A stretch of DNA of 64,000 nucleotides from assembly GCF_002019645.1 (NCBI RefSeq), contig NZ_KV917374.1, positions 1,267,452 through 1,331,451 of the forward strand. The letters run 5' to 3'. Positions within the stretch are counted from its first letter, which is position 1; the number at the start of each line of letters is the position of its first letter. A program made the position numbers and the translations under genes. Source of the DNA: Litchfieldia alkalitelluris (lineage in GTDB: Bacteria > Bacillota > Bacilli > Bacillales > Bacillaceae_L). The notes under the pieces are model-generated. The model saw only the letters and a list, made by a program, of their open reading frames with translations. It did not search any database and had not been told where the DNA came from. Below are positions 36,101 to 45,423 of the stretch, in pieces.

Positions 36101-36502
36101 ATGGTTAAAATGGAAGCAAGTTTTAAAAACACCTTAATTAATGCCTTAGGAATAAAAATTATAGAGTTGTCAGAAGAAAGAGCTGTGGCATCAATGCCTG
36201 TTGACGAACGAACTAGACAACCATACGGTGTTCTTCATGGAGGCGCATCTGTTGCACTAGCTGAAACAATTGCAAGTATTGGTACATATAACCTTCTTGA
36301 CCAAGAGAAGGAGTATTGTGTTGGATTAGAGATAAATGCAAATCATATCAAATCAAAAAAAGACGGTATCGTAAAAGCAGTGGCAACACCACTACATAAA
36401 GGTAGGAAAACAATGGTATGGGACATTAAAATAATCGATGAAAAAGCACAATTGATTTGTGTATCGAGATGTACAATGGCCATTTTACCAATACAACAAT
36501 AA
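36101..36502 (+). CDS. Hotdog-fold acyl-CoA thioesterase (PaaI/YdiI type)
   Basis: This 133-residue protein is one hotdog domain. The signature LHGGASVALAETIASIG carries the conserved HGG and catalytic acidic residue of the PaaI/4-hydroxybenzoyl-CoA thioesterase group. GAGAGG precedes ATG 36101; ATG 36110 is also possible. Substrates in this group include phenylacetyl-CoA, DHNA-CoA and enterobactin intermediates, and the sequence alone does not decide. Confidence 0.85.
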   Translation: MVKMEASFKNTLINALGIKIIELSEERAVASMPVDERTRQPYGVLHGGASVALAETIASIGTYNLLDQEKEYCVGLEINANHIKSKKDGIVKAVATPLHKGRKTMVWDIKIIDEKAQLICVSRCTMAILPIQQ

Positions 36503-36503
36503 T

Positions 36504-36541
36504 AAAAACGGGAGACTCCTAAAGGAGATCTCCCGTTTTAT
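36504..36541. terminator. Bidirectional terminator between thioesterase and ROK genes
   Basis: AAAACGGGAGA pairs perfectly with TCTCCCGTTTT across CTCCTAAAGGAGA, itself self-complementary. Confidence 0.88.
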
Positions 36542-36543
36542 GA

Positions 36544-37758
36544 TTAATTTGATGCTGGAGAAAATAAATGCTCTAAAATCAAGGTGATTGCCCCAATCGC
36601 TGTTCCATAATCTTCAAATTCGGATACAACGATCTCTGTATTTTTGGCTGAAGCTGTTAGGACTCTTTGCTCCATTGTATCAATGATACTCTCAAGGAGA
36701 AAATCACTTGCTTTTGATACACCACCGGTTAAAATAATTTTCCCAGGGTTTATGATATGAATTAGATTTGTAAGTCCAATCCCAATATAGCGACCTGTTT
36801 CCTTTAAGATATCAATGCAAAGTATATCACCACTTTTGGCTGCTTCATGAACAAGTTTTCCAGTAATTAAATCAAAATTATCTTTAACAAGCTCTGTGAT
36901 TATACTCTTTTTTCCGATCGATAGTTCTCGTTTGACTCTCTCAGCAATGGCAGGACCACCAGCAATTGCTTCAAGACACCCGTAATTTCCACAGCTACAT
37001 TTTATTCCACCAATATCAATTGTCATATGTCCAATTTCACCCGCAATAAAATGATCACCATAAAATAATTTTCCATTAATGATAATTCCCGCACCGATTC
37101 CTCTTCCAATATTAACGGTAATAGAGTTCTCTGAGGTTGTTCCTTTACCAAACCAGAGCTCTGCAAGTGCCATGACACGAGCATCATTTTCTACAAAGAC
37201 TGTCAGTCCAAATTTGTCTTCTAATTTATTCTTTATTGGGATATTACGCAAGTTTAGACTTGGAGCATAGAGGGATTCACCCTTATCAACATTGACTACT
37301 CCGTGCATTCCCACTCCAATCCCAATAAATTGGTCGCGTTCTTTTGTATATAACATAAGAATTTGTTCAATTTGGTGAATTATAAAATCGAGTAATCGAT
37401 CATTTGTAATCGGTGTAGGAATTTCTGTTGTCTTAGAATAGAGGATATTTCCATTCAAGTCTGTAGCAATGCTACGTAAATATTTTGGACCAATATCAAG
37501 GCCGATAAGGTGAAATTCTCTTGAATTAATGGCCAAAAGTGTGGGTTTTCTTCCACCGCTTGAAACACCCTCACTTATTTCTACGACTAACTTTGTATCA
37601 AGTAGTTCCTTAACTATATTACTGACAGTAGGAGGTGTTAGTGTTGTTTCTTTTGCGATATCAGCACGAGAAATAGCTCCAGATAGTCTTATGTGATTTA
37701 AAATAATTGAACGGTTAAGGGATTTCATTAATTGAAAGCTTCCTCTTTGACCAAGCAT
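36544..37758 (-). CDS. ROK-family transcriptional repressor of the gal genes
   Basis: This 404-residue protein has an N-terminal winged helix (ISRADIAKETTLTPPTVSNIV, quoted in part: LTPPTVSNIV) and a C-terminal ROK sugar-kinase-like domain. The zinc motif CSCGNYGCLEA and the sugar-binding EIGHMTID block are present. XylR/NagC-type ROK proteins repress sugar operons and release DNA when the sugar binds. It is divergent from galK with a shared 194-bp region, so galactose or a derivative is the likely inducer. That link is inference. Confidence 0.87.
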   Translation of the reverse strand: MLGQRGSFQLMKSLNRSIILNHIRLSGAISRADIAKETTLTPPTVSNIVKELLDTKLVVEISEGVSSGGRKPTLLAINSREFHLIGLDIGPKYLRSIATDLNGNILYSKTTEIPTPITNDRLLDFIIHQIEQILMLYTKERDQFIGIGVGMHGVVNVDKGESLYAPSLNLRNIPIKNKLEDKFGLTVFVENDARVMALAELWFGKGTTSENSITVNIGRGIGAGIIINGKLFYGDHFIAGEIGHMTIDIGGIKCSCGNYGCLEAIAGGPAIAERVKRELSIGKKSIITELVKDNFDLITGKLVHEAAKSGDILCIDILKETGRYIGIGLTNLIHIINPGKIILTGGVSKASDFLLESIIDTMEQRVLTASAKNTEIVVSEFEDYGTAIGAITLILEHLFSPASN

Positions 37759-37802
37759 CGTATATTTCCACCTTTAAATAGTATAAAATCATTATAACAT
37801 AA

Positions 37803-37828
37803 CTTTGTTAAAATAATTTATTAAGAAC
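37803..37828. promoter_or_regulatory. Candidate ROK operator near the repressor gene
   Basis: CTTTGTTAAAATAATTTATT followed by AAGAAC matches at about 21 of 26 positions the reverse complement of the AT-rich block at 37904-37929. Both are quasi-palindromic (TTAA...TTAA). Confidence 0.45.
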
Positions 37829-37866
37829 ATTCGCTTTTTAATTAGATTTTCAAAAAAAGAAAACAA

Positions 37867-37895
37867 TTGAATCGAATTTCATTTAATATTATAAT
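37867..37895 (+). promoter_or_regulatory. galK promoter
   Basis: TTGAAT and a perfect TATAAT are spaced by 17 bp, about 57 bp upstream of the galK start. Confidence 0.75.
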
Positions 37896-37903
37896 GAATC
37901 TAG

Positions 37904-37929
37904 AAACTTAATTAATTAATTTAATAAAG
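37904..37929. promoter_or_regulatory. Candidate ROK operator in the galK leader
   Basis: The block contains CTTAATTAATTAATTTAATA, a TTAATTAATTAA palindrome, immediately downstream of the -10. A bound repressor there would block initiation or early elongation. Confidence 0.5.
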
Positions 37930-37952
37930 TCGAAATGATAGAGGTGGATACC

Positions 37953-39122
37953 ATGGAACAACAATTAAGAGATGATTTTATAGAACTTTTCGGTCAAGGA
38001 AATCAACCAAGAGCCTTCTTTGCTCCAGGTAGAGTCAATCTAATAGGAGAACATACAGATTATAATGGTGGTCATGTATTTCCTTGTGCACTTAGTGTTG
38101 GGACTTATGCAATTGCACGTAAGAGAGAAGATAACATAATCAAGCTTTACTCAAAAAACTTTCCTGACCAGGGGATTGTTGAGCTGAATCTGAACGATCT
38201 TTCATATCAGGAAGCTCATGATTGGGCCAATTATCCTAAAGGAGTATTACACGTTTTAAAGCAAAATGGATTAAATGTAGAGGGTGGATTTGAGGTTCTA
38301 TATTTTGGGAATATTCCCAATGGTGCTGGTTTATCTTCATCCGCATCTATTGAGTTAGCCACTTCTGTTGTCTTAAATGGTTTATTTAATCTTGATGTTT
38401 CGATGATTGATATGGTGAAATTCAGCCAAAAAGCTGAAAATGAATATATAGGTGTAAGCTGTGGAATAATGGATCAATTTGCAATCGGATTAGGTAAACA
38501 AGACCATGCTATTCTACTTGATTGCGAAACATTAAAATATGAATACAGCCCAGTTAAATTAGAGAATGCAACATTAGTGATTGCAAACACGAATAAGCGA
38601 CGCGGTTTAGCAGATTCAAAGTATAATGAGCGTCGATCTGAGTGTGAAAGAGCACTTGCAGAATTAAAAACGGTTCTTAAAATCACATCACTAGGTGATT
38701 TGACGATTGAACAATTTGAAGAAAATAAAAATGTGATCTCCTCAGACGTAGATAGAGTTCGTGCAGAGCATGCGGTCTATGAAAATGTTAGAACGAAGCT
38801 CGCGGTTCACAAATTAAATCAAGGGGATATTTCCGGGTTCGGAGAATTAATGAACGAATCACATAAATCATTAAGAGATTTATATGAAGTTACTGGAAGT
38901 GAGTTAGATGCTCTTGTGCAATCTGCTTGGGAAGAAGAGGGAGTAATTGGTGCAAGAATGACAGGTGCCGGTTTTGGTGGATGCACAGTAAATATTGTAG
39001 AGAATTCTGCTATCACTAGATTTATTGAATCAGTAGGACAAAAATATCAAGAAAAAACAGGTTTGAAAGCTGACTTTTATATCGTTGAAATTGGCAATGG
39101 CGCTGGTGAATTAAAATTATAA
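37953..39122 (+). CDS. galK: Galactokinase
   Basis: This 389-residue GHMP kinase phosphorylates galactose at C1, the entry step of the Leloir pathway. The galactokinase signature GRVNLIGEHTDYNGG is near residue 25, the ATP loop PNGAGLSSSASIE near residue 125, and the C-terminal RMTGAGFGGC is intact. GAGGTGG at 37941-37947 places the start at ATG 37953, not 37935. galE follows after 17 bp. Confidence 0.96.
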   Translation: MEQQLRDDFIELFGQGNQPRAFFAPGRVNLIGEHTDYNGGHVFPCALSVGTYAIARKREDNIIKLYSKNFPDQGIVELNLNDLSYQEAHDWANYPKGVLHVLKQNGLNVEGGFEVLYFGNIPNGAGLSSSASIELATSVVLNGLFNLDVSMIDMVKFSQKAENEYIGVSCGIMDQFAIGLGKQDHAILLDCETLKYEYSPVKLENATLVIANTNKRRGLADSKYNERRSECERALAELKTVLKITSLGDLTIEQFEENKNVISSDVDRVRAEHAVYENVRTKLAVHKLNQGDISGFGELMNESHKSLRDLYEVTGSELDALVQSAWEEEGVIGARMTGAGFGGCTVNIVENSAITRFIESVGQKYQEKTGLKADFYIVEIGNGAGELKL

Positions 39123-39139
39123 TTAACGGAGGGGAAAAG

Positions 39140-40132
39140 ATGGCTGTTTTAGTATGTGGGGGAGCAGGATACATTGGAAGTCATGCGGTAGCAGACTTAC
39201 TAGCAAAAGGTGAAGAAGTGGTAGTCGTTGATAATCTTCAAACAGGTCATAAAGATGCTGTTTCTAACGAGGCAAAGCTGCTTGTTGGTGATCTAAGGGA
39301 TGCAGACTTTATGGATCGTGTTTTTAGTGAAAATAAGATTGAGTCGGTTATTCACTTTGCTGCAGACTCTTTGGTGGGAGAAAGTGTTGTTGATCCATTA
39401 AAATATTATGATAACAATGTGAATGGTGCATTAAGCCTTTTAAAAGCAATGGCAAAATACCAGGTGAAACGAATTGTATTTTCATCAACAGCAGCAACAT
39501 ATGGTGAGCCAACATCAGTACCTATTGTAGAAAATGATCCAACAGTACCAACTAACCCATATGGAGAAACAAAGTTAGCGATTGAAAAAATGCTAAAATG
39601 GGCAGAGCAGGCATATGGGATTAAATATACGGTATTAAGATATTTTAATGTTGCAGGTGCACATACAACTGTTGATATCGGAGAAGATCATCAACCAGAG
39701 TCACACTTAATCCCAATTATATTGCAGGTTGCATTAGGACAACGAGACGAAATTAAGATTTTTGGAGATGACTATTCAACAGAGGATGGTACTTGTATCC
39801 GAGATTATATCCATGTTAGCGACTTGGTTGCAGCGCATTTATTAGCGCTTGATAAGCTAAGAAATGGTGGAAACAGCGATGTTTATAACCTAGGTAATGG
39901 AAACGGATTTTCAGTTAAACAAGTAATTGAAATGTCACGTAAAGTAACTGGTAAGGAAATCAAAGCGGTTGTTGCACCTCGTCGTGGTGGAGACCCGGCT
40001 ATGTTAGTTGCTTCTTCAGAAAAGGCGATGACACAATTAGGGTGGAAGCCAAAGCATGATACGTTAGAACAAATCATTGAAACCGCGTGGAAATGGCATC
40101 AAGCACATCCACAAGGATATGGTGACAAGTAA
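39140..40132 (+). CDS. galE: UDP-glucose 4-epimerase
   Basis: This 330-residue short-chain dehydrogenase-fold enzyme interconverts UDP-galactose and UDP-glucose. The NAD-binding GGAGYIGSH is at residues 6-14, the catalytic pair is in YGETKLA, and Ser/Thr is in SSTAATYG. ACGGAGGGG precedes the ATG. It is the middle gene of galKET. Confidence 0.96.
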   Translation: MAVLVCGGAGYIGSHAVADLLAKGEEVVVVDNLQTGHKDAVSNEAKLLVGDLRDADFMDRVFSENKIESVIHFAADSLVGESVVDPLKYYDNNVNGALSLLKAMAKYQVKRIVFSSTAATYGEPTSVPIVENDPTVPTNPYGETKLAIEKMLKWAEQAYGIKYTVLRYFNVAGAHTTVDIGEDHQPESHLIPIILQVALGQRDEIKIFGDDYSTEDGTCIRDYIHVSDLVAAHLLALDKLRNGGNSDVYNLGNGNGFSVKQVIEMSRKVTGKEIKAVVAPRRGGDPAMLVASSEKAMTQLGWKPKHDTLEQIIETAWKWHQAHPQGYGDK

Positions 40133-40254
40133 AAAAAAGAAAAAGGGGAAGTTTGCTCGGTTACGTAGCTAACTTCCTTTATTCGAAATCAGATATAGTG
40201 GTTTTTATGTTTTAATAGCAAACAAATAGCCTTATACAAGAAGGACTGATAATC

Positions 40255-41769
40255 ATGGTTAATATATATAAAGAAATTCAGAGACTTCTCTTGTTTGGAG
40301 TTGAAAAAAGCTTAATTGACCAAGAAGATGTTATTTTTACGAGAAATAGCATTCTAGATATTCTTGGGCTTGAGGAGTGGGTTGATGTCGAAGTAAAAGA
40401 AGAGGGGATCGACTTCCCAGCAGATATTATAGAGAATATTTTAGATTGGGCAGCAGAAAATGGAAGGTTGGAAGCTAATTCTGTCACATATCGTGATTTA
40501 TTAGATACAAAAATTATGGGGACCTTTATTCCAAAACCGTCAGAAGTTAATAAAAAATTCTTTTCTTTATATCACTCTAAAGGCCCTATTAGAGCAACAC
40601 AATACTTATATGAACTATCACAGCATAGTCATTATATTCGAATGGATCGCATTAAAAAGAATGATCACTGGTTGTCAAAAACGGATTATGGTGACATTGA
40701 AATTACAGTTAACTTATCTAAACCAGAAATAGATCCGGTTGCGATTGCCAATTCAAAGAATATCACTCAAGCATCTTATCCTGATTGTTTACTTTGTAAA
40801 GAAAATGTAGGATATGCAGGAAGAGTGAATCATCCAGCTCGACAAAACTTAAGAACAGTTCCATTAACACTAAGAGATGAATCTTGGTTTTTACAGTTTT
40901 CACCATATGTTTATTATAATGAGCACGCTATCATCTTTTTAGGTGAACATTTGCCGATGAAAATATCAAAGCGTACGTTTGATACCATATTAGAATTCGT
41001 TGAGCAAATGCCACACTATTTCTTAGGATCGAATGCAGATTTACCGATTGTGGGTGGATCTATTTTAAGTCATGATCATTACCAAGGTGGACATCATGAT
41101 TTTCCTATGGCGAAGGCAGAATTCGATGCTGAATTTACATTTGATAACTATCCTAATATAAAGGGTGGAATCGTCAAATGGCCAATGTCAGTTATCCGCT
41201 TGCAGGGAGAAGACAGAAGTGAATTGAGTGAATTAGCAGATGTGATTTTAGCAAAGTGGAGAAGTTATAGCGATGAAACGGTAGGAATCCACGCCTTTTC
41301 TGGTGATGTTCCTCACAATACAATTACCCCAATCGCGCGAAGAAGAGGGGACTTATTTGAAATAGATCTTGTATTACGAAACAATCGCACGAATGATGAG
41401 CACCAACTTGGAATTTTCCATCCCCATGAAGAGGTTCATCATATTAAAAAAGAAAACATCGGGCTAATAGAAGTGATGGGTCTTGCTGTACTTCCAGGAC
41501 GTTTAAAAGAAGAGCTAACACAACTTGGAGTGGCTCTAGTATCAGACAACTTTGAAGAATCTATAAGAGGAAATGAAGACATCGAGAAACATTTGAAATG
41601 GGCAGTGGAAATTAAACAGAACTATAAAGATCTTACAGAATCAAATGTAGAAGAGATTTTAAAGAAAGAAGTCGGCTTAATCTTCTCAACGATACTTGAG
41701 CATTGTGGAGTGTTTAAGAGAGACCAAGAAGGACAAAGGGCATTTGTAAGGTTTCTTGAAACGATATAA
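40255..41769 (+). CDS. galT: UDP-glucose--hexose-1-phosphate uridylyltransferase (type 2 GalT)
   Basis: This 504-residue protein belongs to the firmicute GalT family, distinct from the shorter enterobacterial type. It exchanges UMP between UDP-glucose and galactose-1-phosphate. The LSHDHYQGGHHDFPMA block supplies the active-site histidines, and CLLCKENVGYAGR supplies conserved cysteines. AGAAGGA precedes the ATG. The 122-bp gap after galE contains no terminator, so the three genes are probably one operon. Confidence 0.94.
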   Translation: MVNIYKEIQRLLLFGVEKSLIDQEDVIFTRNSILDILGLEEWVDVEVKEEGIDFPADIIENILDWAAENGRLEANSVTYRDLLDTKIMGTFIPKPSEVNKKFFSLYHSKGPIRATQYLYELSQHSHYIRMDRIKKNDHWLSKTDYGDIEITVNLSKPEIDPVAIANSKNITQASYPDCLLCKENVGYAGRVNHPARQNLRTVPLTLRDESWFLQFSPYVYYNEHAIIFLGEHLPMKISKRTFDTILEFVEQMPHYFLGSNADLPIVGGSILSHDHYQGGHHDFPMAKAEFDAEFTFDNYPNIKGGIVKWPMSVIRLQGEDRSELSELADVILAKWRSYSDETVGIHAFSGDVPHNTITPIARRRGDLFEIDLVLRNNRTNDEHQLGIFHPHEEVHHIKKENIGLIEVMGLAVLPGRLKEELTQLGVALVSDNFEESIRGNEDIEKHLKWAVEIKQNYKDLTESNVEEILKKEVGLIFSTILEHCGVFKRDQEGQRAFVRFLETI

Positions 41770-41822
41770 GGAGAAGAGCTTGGTTTGAAATAGTTTATTA
41801 AGAGTTGGAGTGTGGCTACTTT

Positions 41823-41850
41823 GGAGCCGAGTTTTCAGCTCTTTTTTTGT
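41823..41850 (+). terminator. Weak terminator after galT
   Basis: GAGC...GCTC with a short stem is followed by seven T. A competing GGCT...AGCC hairpin lies just before it. Confidence 0.45.
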
Positions 41851-41879
41851 TTGAGTTAGAGGTTTATAGATGTGGAAAA

Positions 41880-42720
41880 GCTGTCTGAAGTTGAGAGGCC
41901 TTCGGACAGGTTAGAAGCCCACAAATGAAAAGCTGTCTGAAGTTGGGTAGCCTTTGGACAGGTTAGAAGCCTACAGAGTAAAAGCTGTCTGAAGTTGGGT
42001 AGCCTTCGGACAGGTTAGAAGCCTACAGAGTAAAAGTTGTCTGAAGTTGAGCAGCCTTTGGACAGGTTAGAAGCCTACAGAGTAAAAGTTGTCTGAAGTT
42101 GAGCAGCCTTTGGACAGGTTAGAAGCCTACAGAGTAAAAGTTGTCTGAAGTTGAGCAGCCTTCGGACAGGTTAGAAGCCTACAGAGTAAAAGCTGTCTGA
42201 AGTTGGGTAGCCTTCGGACAGGTTAGAAGCCTACAGAGTAAAAGCTGTCTGAAGTTGAGAGGCCTTCGGACAGGTTCATAGCCTACAGAGTAAAAGTTGT
42301 CTGAAGTTGGGTAGCCTTCGGACAGGTTAGAAGCCTACAGAGTAAAAGCTGTCTGAAGTTGAGAGGCCTTCGGACAGGTTAGAAGCCTACAGAGTAAAAG
42401 CTGTCTGAAGTTGAGAGGCCTTCGGACAGGTTAGAAGCCTACAGAGTAAAAGTTGTCTGAAGTTGAGAGGCCTTCGGACAGGTTCATAGCCCTACAGAGT
42501 AAGAGTTGTCCGAAGTTGAGCAGCCTTCGGACAGGTTAGAAGCCTACAGAGTAAAAGTTGTCTGAAGTTGAGCAGCCTTCGGACAGGTTAGAAGCCTACA
42601 GAGTTGAAGCTGTCTGAAATTGGTTAGCCTTCAGATAGTTTATACCCCCAAAAACAGAAATCTATCCGAATTTGGCAGGCTTCGTATAAGGAGGATAGCC
42701 CTAATAAAGAAAAAGCCACC
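41880..42720. repeat. 52-bp tandem repeat array, about 15 units
   Basis: Units begin with GCTGTCTGAAG at 41880, 41932, 41984 and onward every 52 bp, with one 1-bp insertion, to about 42608. One diverged unit and a degenerate tail follow. Within each unit CTGTCTGAAG pairs with CTTCGGACAG across a variable eight-base loop (for example TTGAGAGG or TTGGGTAG). The remaining TTAGAAGCCTACAGAGTAAA is nearly constant. There are no unique spacers, so it is not CRISPR. It fills the gap between galT and the mrp operon. Confidence 0.95.
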
Positions 42721-42771
42721 CAAACCAACAGTGTTAAACAATCATCTTCATGTAACCCCGAACTAAACCAA

Positions 42772-42806
42772 AAAAGAGCGTTGATTCATAAGAATCAACG
42801 CTCTAC
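42772..42806 (-). terminator. Terminator of the mrp operon
   Basis: AGAGCGTTGATT pairs with AATCAACGCTCT around six bases, and a T-run follows on the minus strand. Confidence 0.88.
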
Positions 42807-42829
42807 AACAGTTTCTAACTCGACTGAAA

Positions 42830-43198
42830 CTATCGCTGTTTTTGCTTCCCTTGCTTATTTTTAGTTTTAAGTGCATCTTGACCACTTTTTTCCCAAAGTG
42901 GTACTCCAGAATAGTATGCTGCACGACTGATTAAATGACCTGCTACAGGAGCTGTCAGAAACACAAAGATGATTCCAAGAAGAAGCCTTGCGTTCATATA
43001 TCCATCCTCTACCCAAAAAAACAGAAATGCGCATGAGAGGATAAGTAGTATTCCTAATGTCGCTCCTTTAGACGCTGCATGGTTACGTGTATAGACATCC
43101 GGTAGACGAATGACACCTATGGCACTAATTAAACTAATGAGGGCCCCCAGAACAATGATAAAAGCTAAAATGACTTCAAGATTTTCTTTCATCTTCAA
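42830..43198 (-). CDS. mrpG: Na+/H+ antiporter subunit MrpG
   Basis: This 122-residue membrane protein with three helices is the last gene of the Mrp operon. The family block IGVIRLPDVYTRNHAASKGATLG is clear (shown in part: RLPDVYTRNHAASKG). It overlaps mrpF by 23 bases from a TTG at 43198 with GGGAG six bases away; ATG 43192 is also possible. The C-terminal tail KTKNKQGKQKQR is basic. Confidence 0.93.
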   Translation of the reverse strand: MKMKENLEVILAFIIVLGALISLISAIGVIRLPDVYTRNHAASKGATLGILLILSCAFLFFWVEDGYMNARLLLGIIFVFLTAPVAGHLISRAAYYSGVPLWEKSGQDALKTKNKQGKQKQR

Positions 43199-43460
43199 TG
43201 ATAACTCCCTTCTCTATAAATTTCGAAAAGGCAACGGTACCAATGAAAGCTAGTATACCAAGCAATAAGATAACCTCTAAGAATGCTTGAGTTCGAAGAA
43301 CAATACAAGTGATAGCTGTAATCCCAATCAAATTAATCCCAATAGCATCAAGAGCGATTACACGATCGGGTGTAGTAGGCCCTTTAATGACACGATACAC
43401 AAATCCTAGAGTTGAAACCGATAATAAAACTAGTGCAACATTTAATAACACATCGATCAT
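43176..43460 (-). CDS. mrpF: Na+/H+ antiporter subunit MrpF
   Basis: This 94-residue protein has three membrane helices. The family motif GPTTPDRVIALDAIG lies after the first helix. GAGGTGA precedes the ATG, which overlaps the mrpE stop by four bases. MrpF is a small core subunit of the hetero-oligomeric antiporter. Confidence 0.93.
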   Translation of the reverse strand: MIDVLLNVALVLLSVSTLGFVYRVIKGPTTPDRVIALDAIGINLIGITAITCIVLRTQAFLEVILLLGILAFIGTVAFSKFIEKGVIIEDERKS

Positions 43461-43936
43461 GATCGGCTCACCTCCTTGATGGCTTTTTCAAAGGTTTGTT
43501 TAATACTTTCAATTGAATCCTCGACGTCTTTTAAATCCATTGCATGAATATAAAGTGTTTTACGATCGTCAGAGATATCAATGACAAGTGTTCCAGGAGT
43601 AAGTGTAATTAGATTAGCAAGCATTGTTATCTCCCAATCCTTTGTTAACTCGGTGGGTAATGCAAAAATCCCTGGCTTTATATCAAGTTTTGGACTTAAA
43701 ATGATCTTTAATATCGCGATATTTGACAAAATAAGCTCTTTGATAAAAAGCAAAAGAAGTTTTATAGCAGCTATGACGTTATACAAGTAGAAACGATTCG
43801 GAAAAAAACGCCTCATAAAGTAAATCATCAATAATCCCACTAAATACCCACCAAACAGTGATCCTACTGTAAACGAATTGCCTAAGAACATCCAAGTAAA
43901 GGCAAGAAAAATATTAAGTAAAATCTGTAATGCCAT
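43457..43936 (-). CDS. mrpE: Na+/H+ antiporter subunit MrpE
   Basis: This 159-residue protein has two to three N-terminal helices and a cytoplasmic C-terminal domain. The TLTPGTLVIDIS block is typical of the family. AAGGAG precedes the ATG, five bases after the mrpD stop. Confidence 0.93.
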   Translation of the reverse strand: MALQILLNIFLAFTWMFLGNSFTVGSLFGGYLVGLLMIYFMRRFFPNRFYLYNVIAAIKLLLLFIKELILSNIAILKIILSPKLDIKPGIFALPTELTKDWEITMLANLITLTPGTLVIDISDDRKTLYIHAMDLKDVEDSIESIKQTFEKAIKEVSRS

Positions 43937-43941
43937 ATCAT

Positions 43942-45423
43942 CTACTCCTTTAACACTGCATCGATATAAATGGATGGGTTCATCAAGGTTTCAGCCGCTT
44001 GATGGAAATATGGGATAAACCATTCCGCACCTATACCGAGCGCAATTGATAATGTAAGAAGGAGAGCAATTGGTAAAAGAAGTCCTTTTGTTGTTCCTTT
44101 TTCTTCTTGAAGACTAAGCTTCGTTTCTCCCCAAAAACCATTCATGAAAATTTTCATGACTGAATACAAAACTAGTAAGCTTGAAAGTAACACAACTGCT
44201 GCCATTACATAATGACCATTTTCAAGTCCACCTTGAACAATAAGAAGCTTCCCTACAAATCCACTTAATGGTGGAATACCAGCCAATGTCACAACAGCTA
44301 TGAAAAACATCCATCCTAATACTGGATGATTCTTTATTAATCCGCCCATTTTCTTTAAATCAAAGGTACCAGAGATATGTGCCATGGCACCTACAAGAAA
44401 GAAGAGAGCAGCTTTGACTATCATATCATGGACAACATAATAGATTGATCCAGCAATTGCGGTAGTAGATAGCGTGGCTACACCAAATAAAATAACACCA
44501 ACTGCTGTCATGATATTGTATATAATAATCTTTTTAACATCCCAATAAGCGATTGCTCCAATTACCCCAACTAATACTGTAAGTCCTGCAAGGATCGAGA
44601 TTAATCCATGTGTGAACTCTGCATCATGATAAAAGATAAGGGTAAATACTCTTAAGATCGAATAAACTCCGACTTTCGTTAAAAGTGCTCCAAATAAAGC
44701 GGTAATTGGAGTCGGTGGAGCTTGATATGAACCAGGTAACCAGAAGAATAACGGGAAAATAGCTCCTTTTAACCCGAATACAACTAAAAACATAACCGCA
44801 ATGACAGTTAAGATACCAGGTTGATCAACTTCACTTACTCGCTGTGATAAGTCTGCCATATTTAATGTCCCAACAACTGAGTAAAGTAGTCCAACAGCGG
44901 CAACAAATAAAGCTGATGAAATAATATTCACAAGGATATATTTAATTGATTCTCTTAACTGTACCTTTGTTCCACCTAAAACAATTAGGACATAAGAAGA
45001 CATTAACATTACTTCAAAAAATACAAAGAGATTGAAGATATCTCCTGTTAAAAATGCGCCTAAAACTCCAACCATTAAAAACTGTACGACGGAGTAGAAA
45101 TAAAATTTTTCTCGCGCTTCTCCAATGGTTTTGAAGGCATATAATATACAAGTTAAGCTAACAATGCTTGCAGTTAATACTAATAATGATGCAAGCATGT
45201 CGGCCACAAGAACAATTCCGTATGGAGCTTTCCAGCTACCAACTTGTATGATCTGGATACCGTTATTAAAAACGGTCTGAACTAAGATTGCTGATACAAC
45301 AATTGTTAATATCGATGCAATCACACTAATCCATTTTTGGACGGTAATTTGTTTATTAAAGAATATGAGAATAATCCCTGCTACTAATGGGACCAGTACT
45401 GGTAAAATGACTAAGTTATTCAT
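43942..45423 (-). CDS. mrpD: Na+/H+ antiporter subunit MrpD
   Basis: This 493-residue protein with about fourteen helices is homologous to the proton-pumping subunits of respiratory complex I (NuoM/NuoN type). The conserved glutamate (FEVMLMSSYVLIVLGG) and lysine (FGLKGAIFPLFFWLPGSY) regions of the channel are present. It overlaps mrpC by eight bases. Confidence 0.95.
   Translation of the reverse strand: MNNLVILPVLVPLVAGIILIFFNKQITVQKWISVIASILTIVVSAILVQTVFNNGIQIIQVGSWKAPYGIVLVADMLASLLVLTASIVSLTCILYAFKTIGEAREKFYFYSVVQFLMVGVLGAFLTGDIFNLFVFFEVMLMSSYVLIVLGGTKVQLRESIKYILVNIISSALFVAAVGLLYSVVGTLNMADLSQRVSEVDQPGILTVIAVMFLVVFGLKGAIFPLFFWLPGSYQAPPTPITALFGALLTKVGVYSILRVFTLIFYHDAEFTHGLISILAGLTVLVGVIGAIAYWDVKKIIIYNIMTAVGVILFGVATLSTTAIAGSIYYVVHDMIVKAALFFLVGAMAHISGTFDLKKMGGLIKNHPVLGWMFFIAVVTLAGIPPLSGFVGKLLIVQGGLENGHYVMAAVVLLSSLLVLYSVMKIFMNGFWGETKLSLQEEKGTTKGLLLPIALLLTLSIALGIGAEWFIPYFHQAAETLMNPSIYIDAVLKE

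Noticed and set aside
41880-42720. CRISPR array
   Set aside because: The 52-bp units are repeated in full with no unique spacers, and no cas gene is present.
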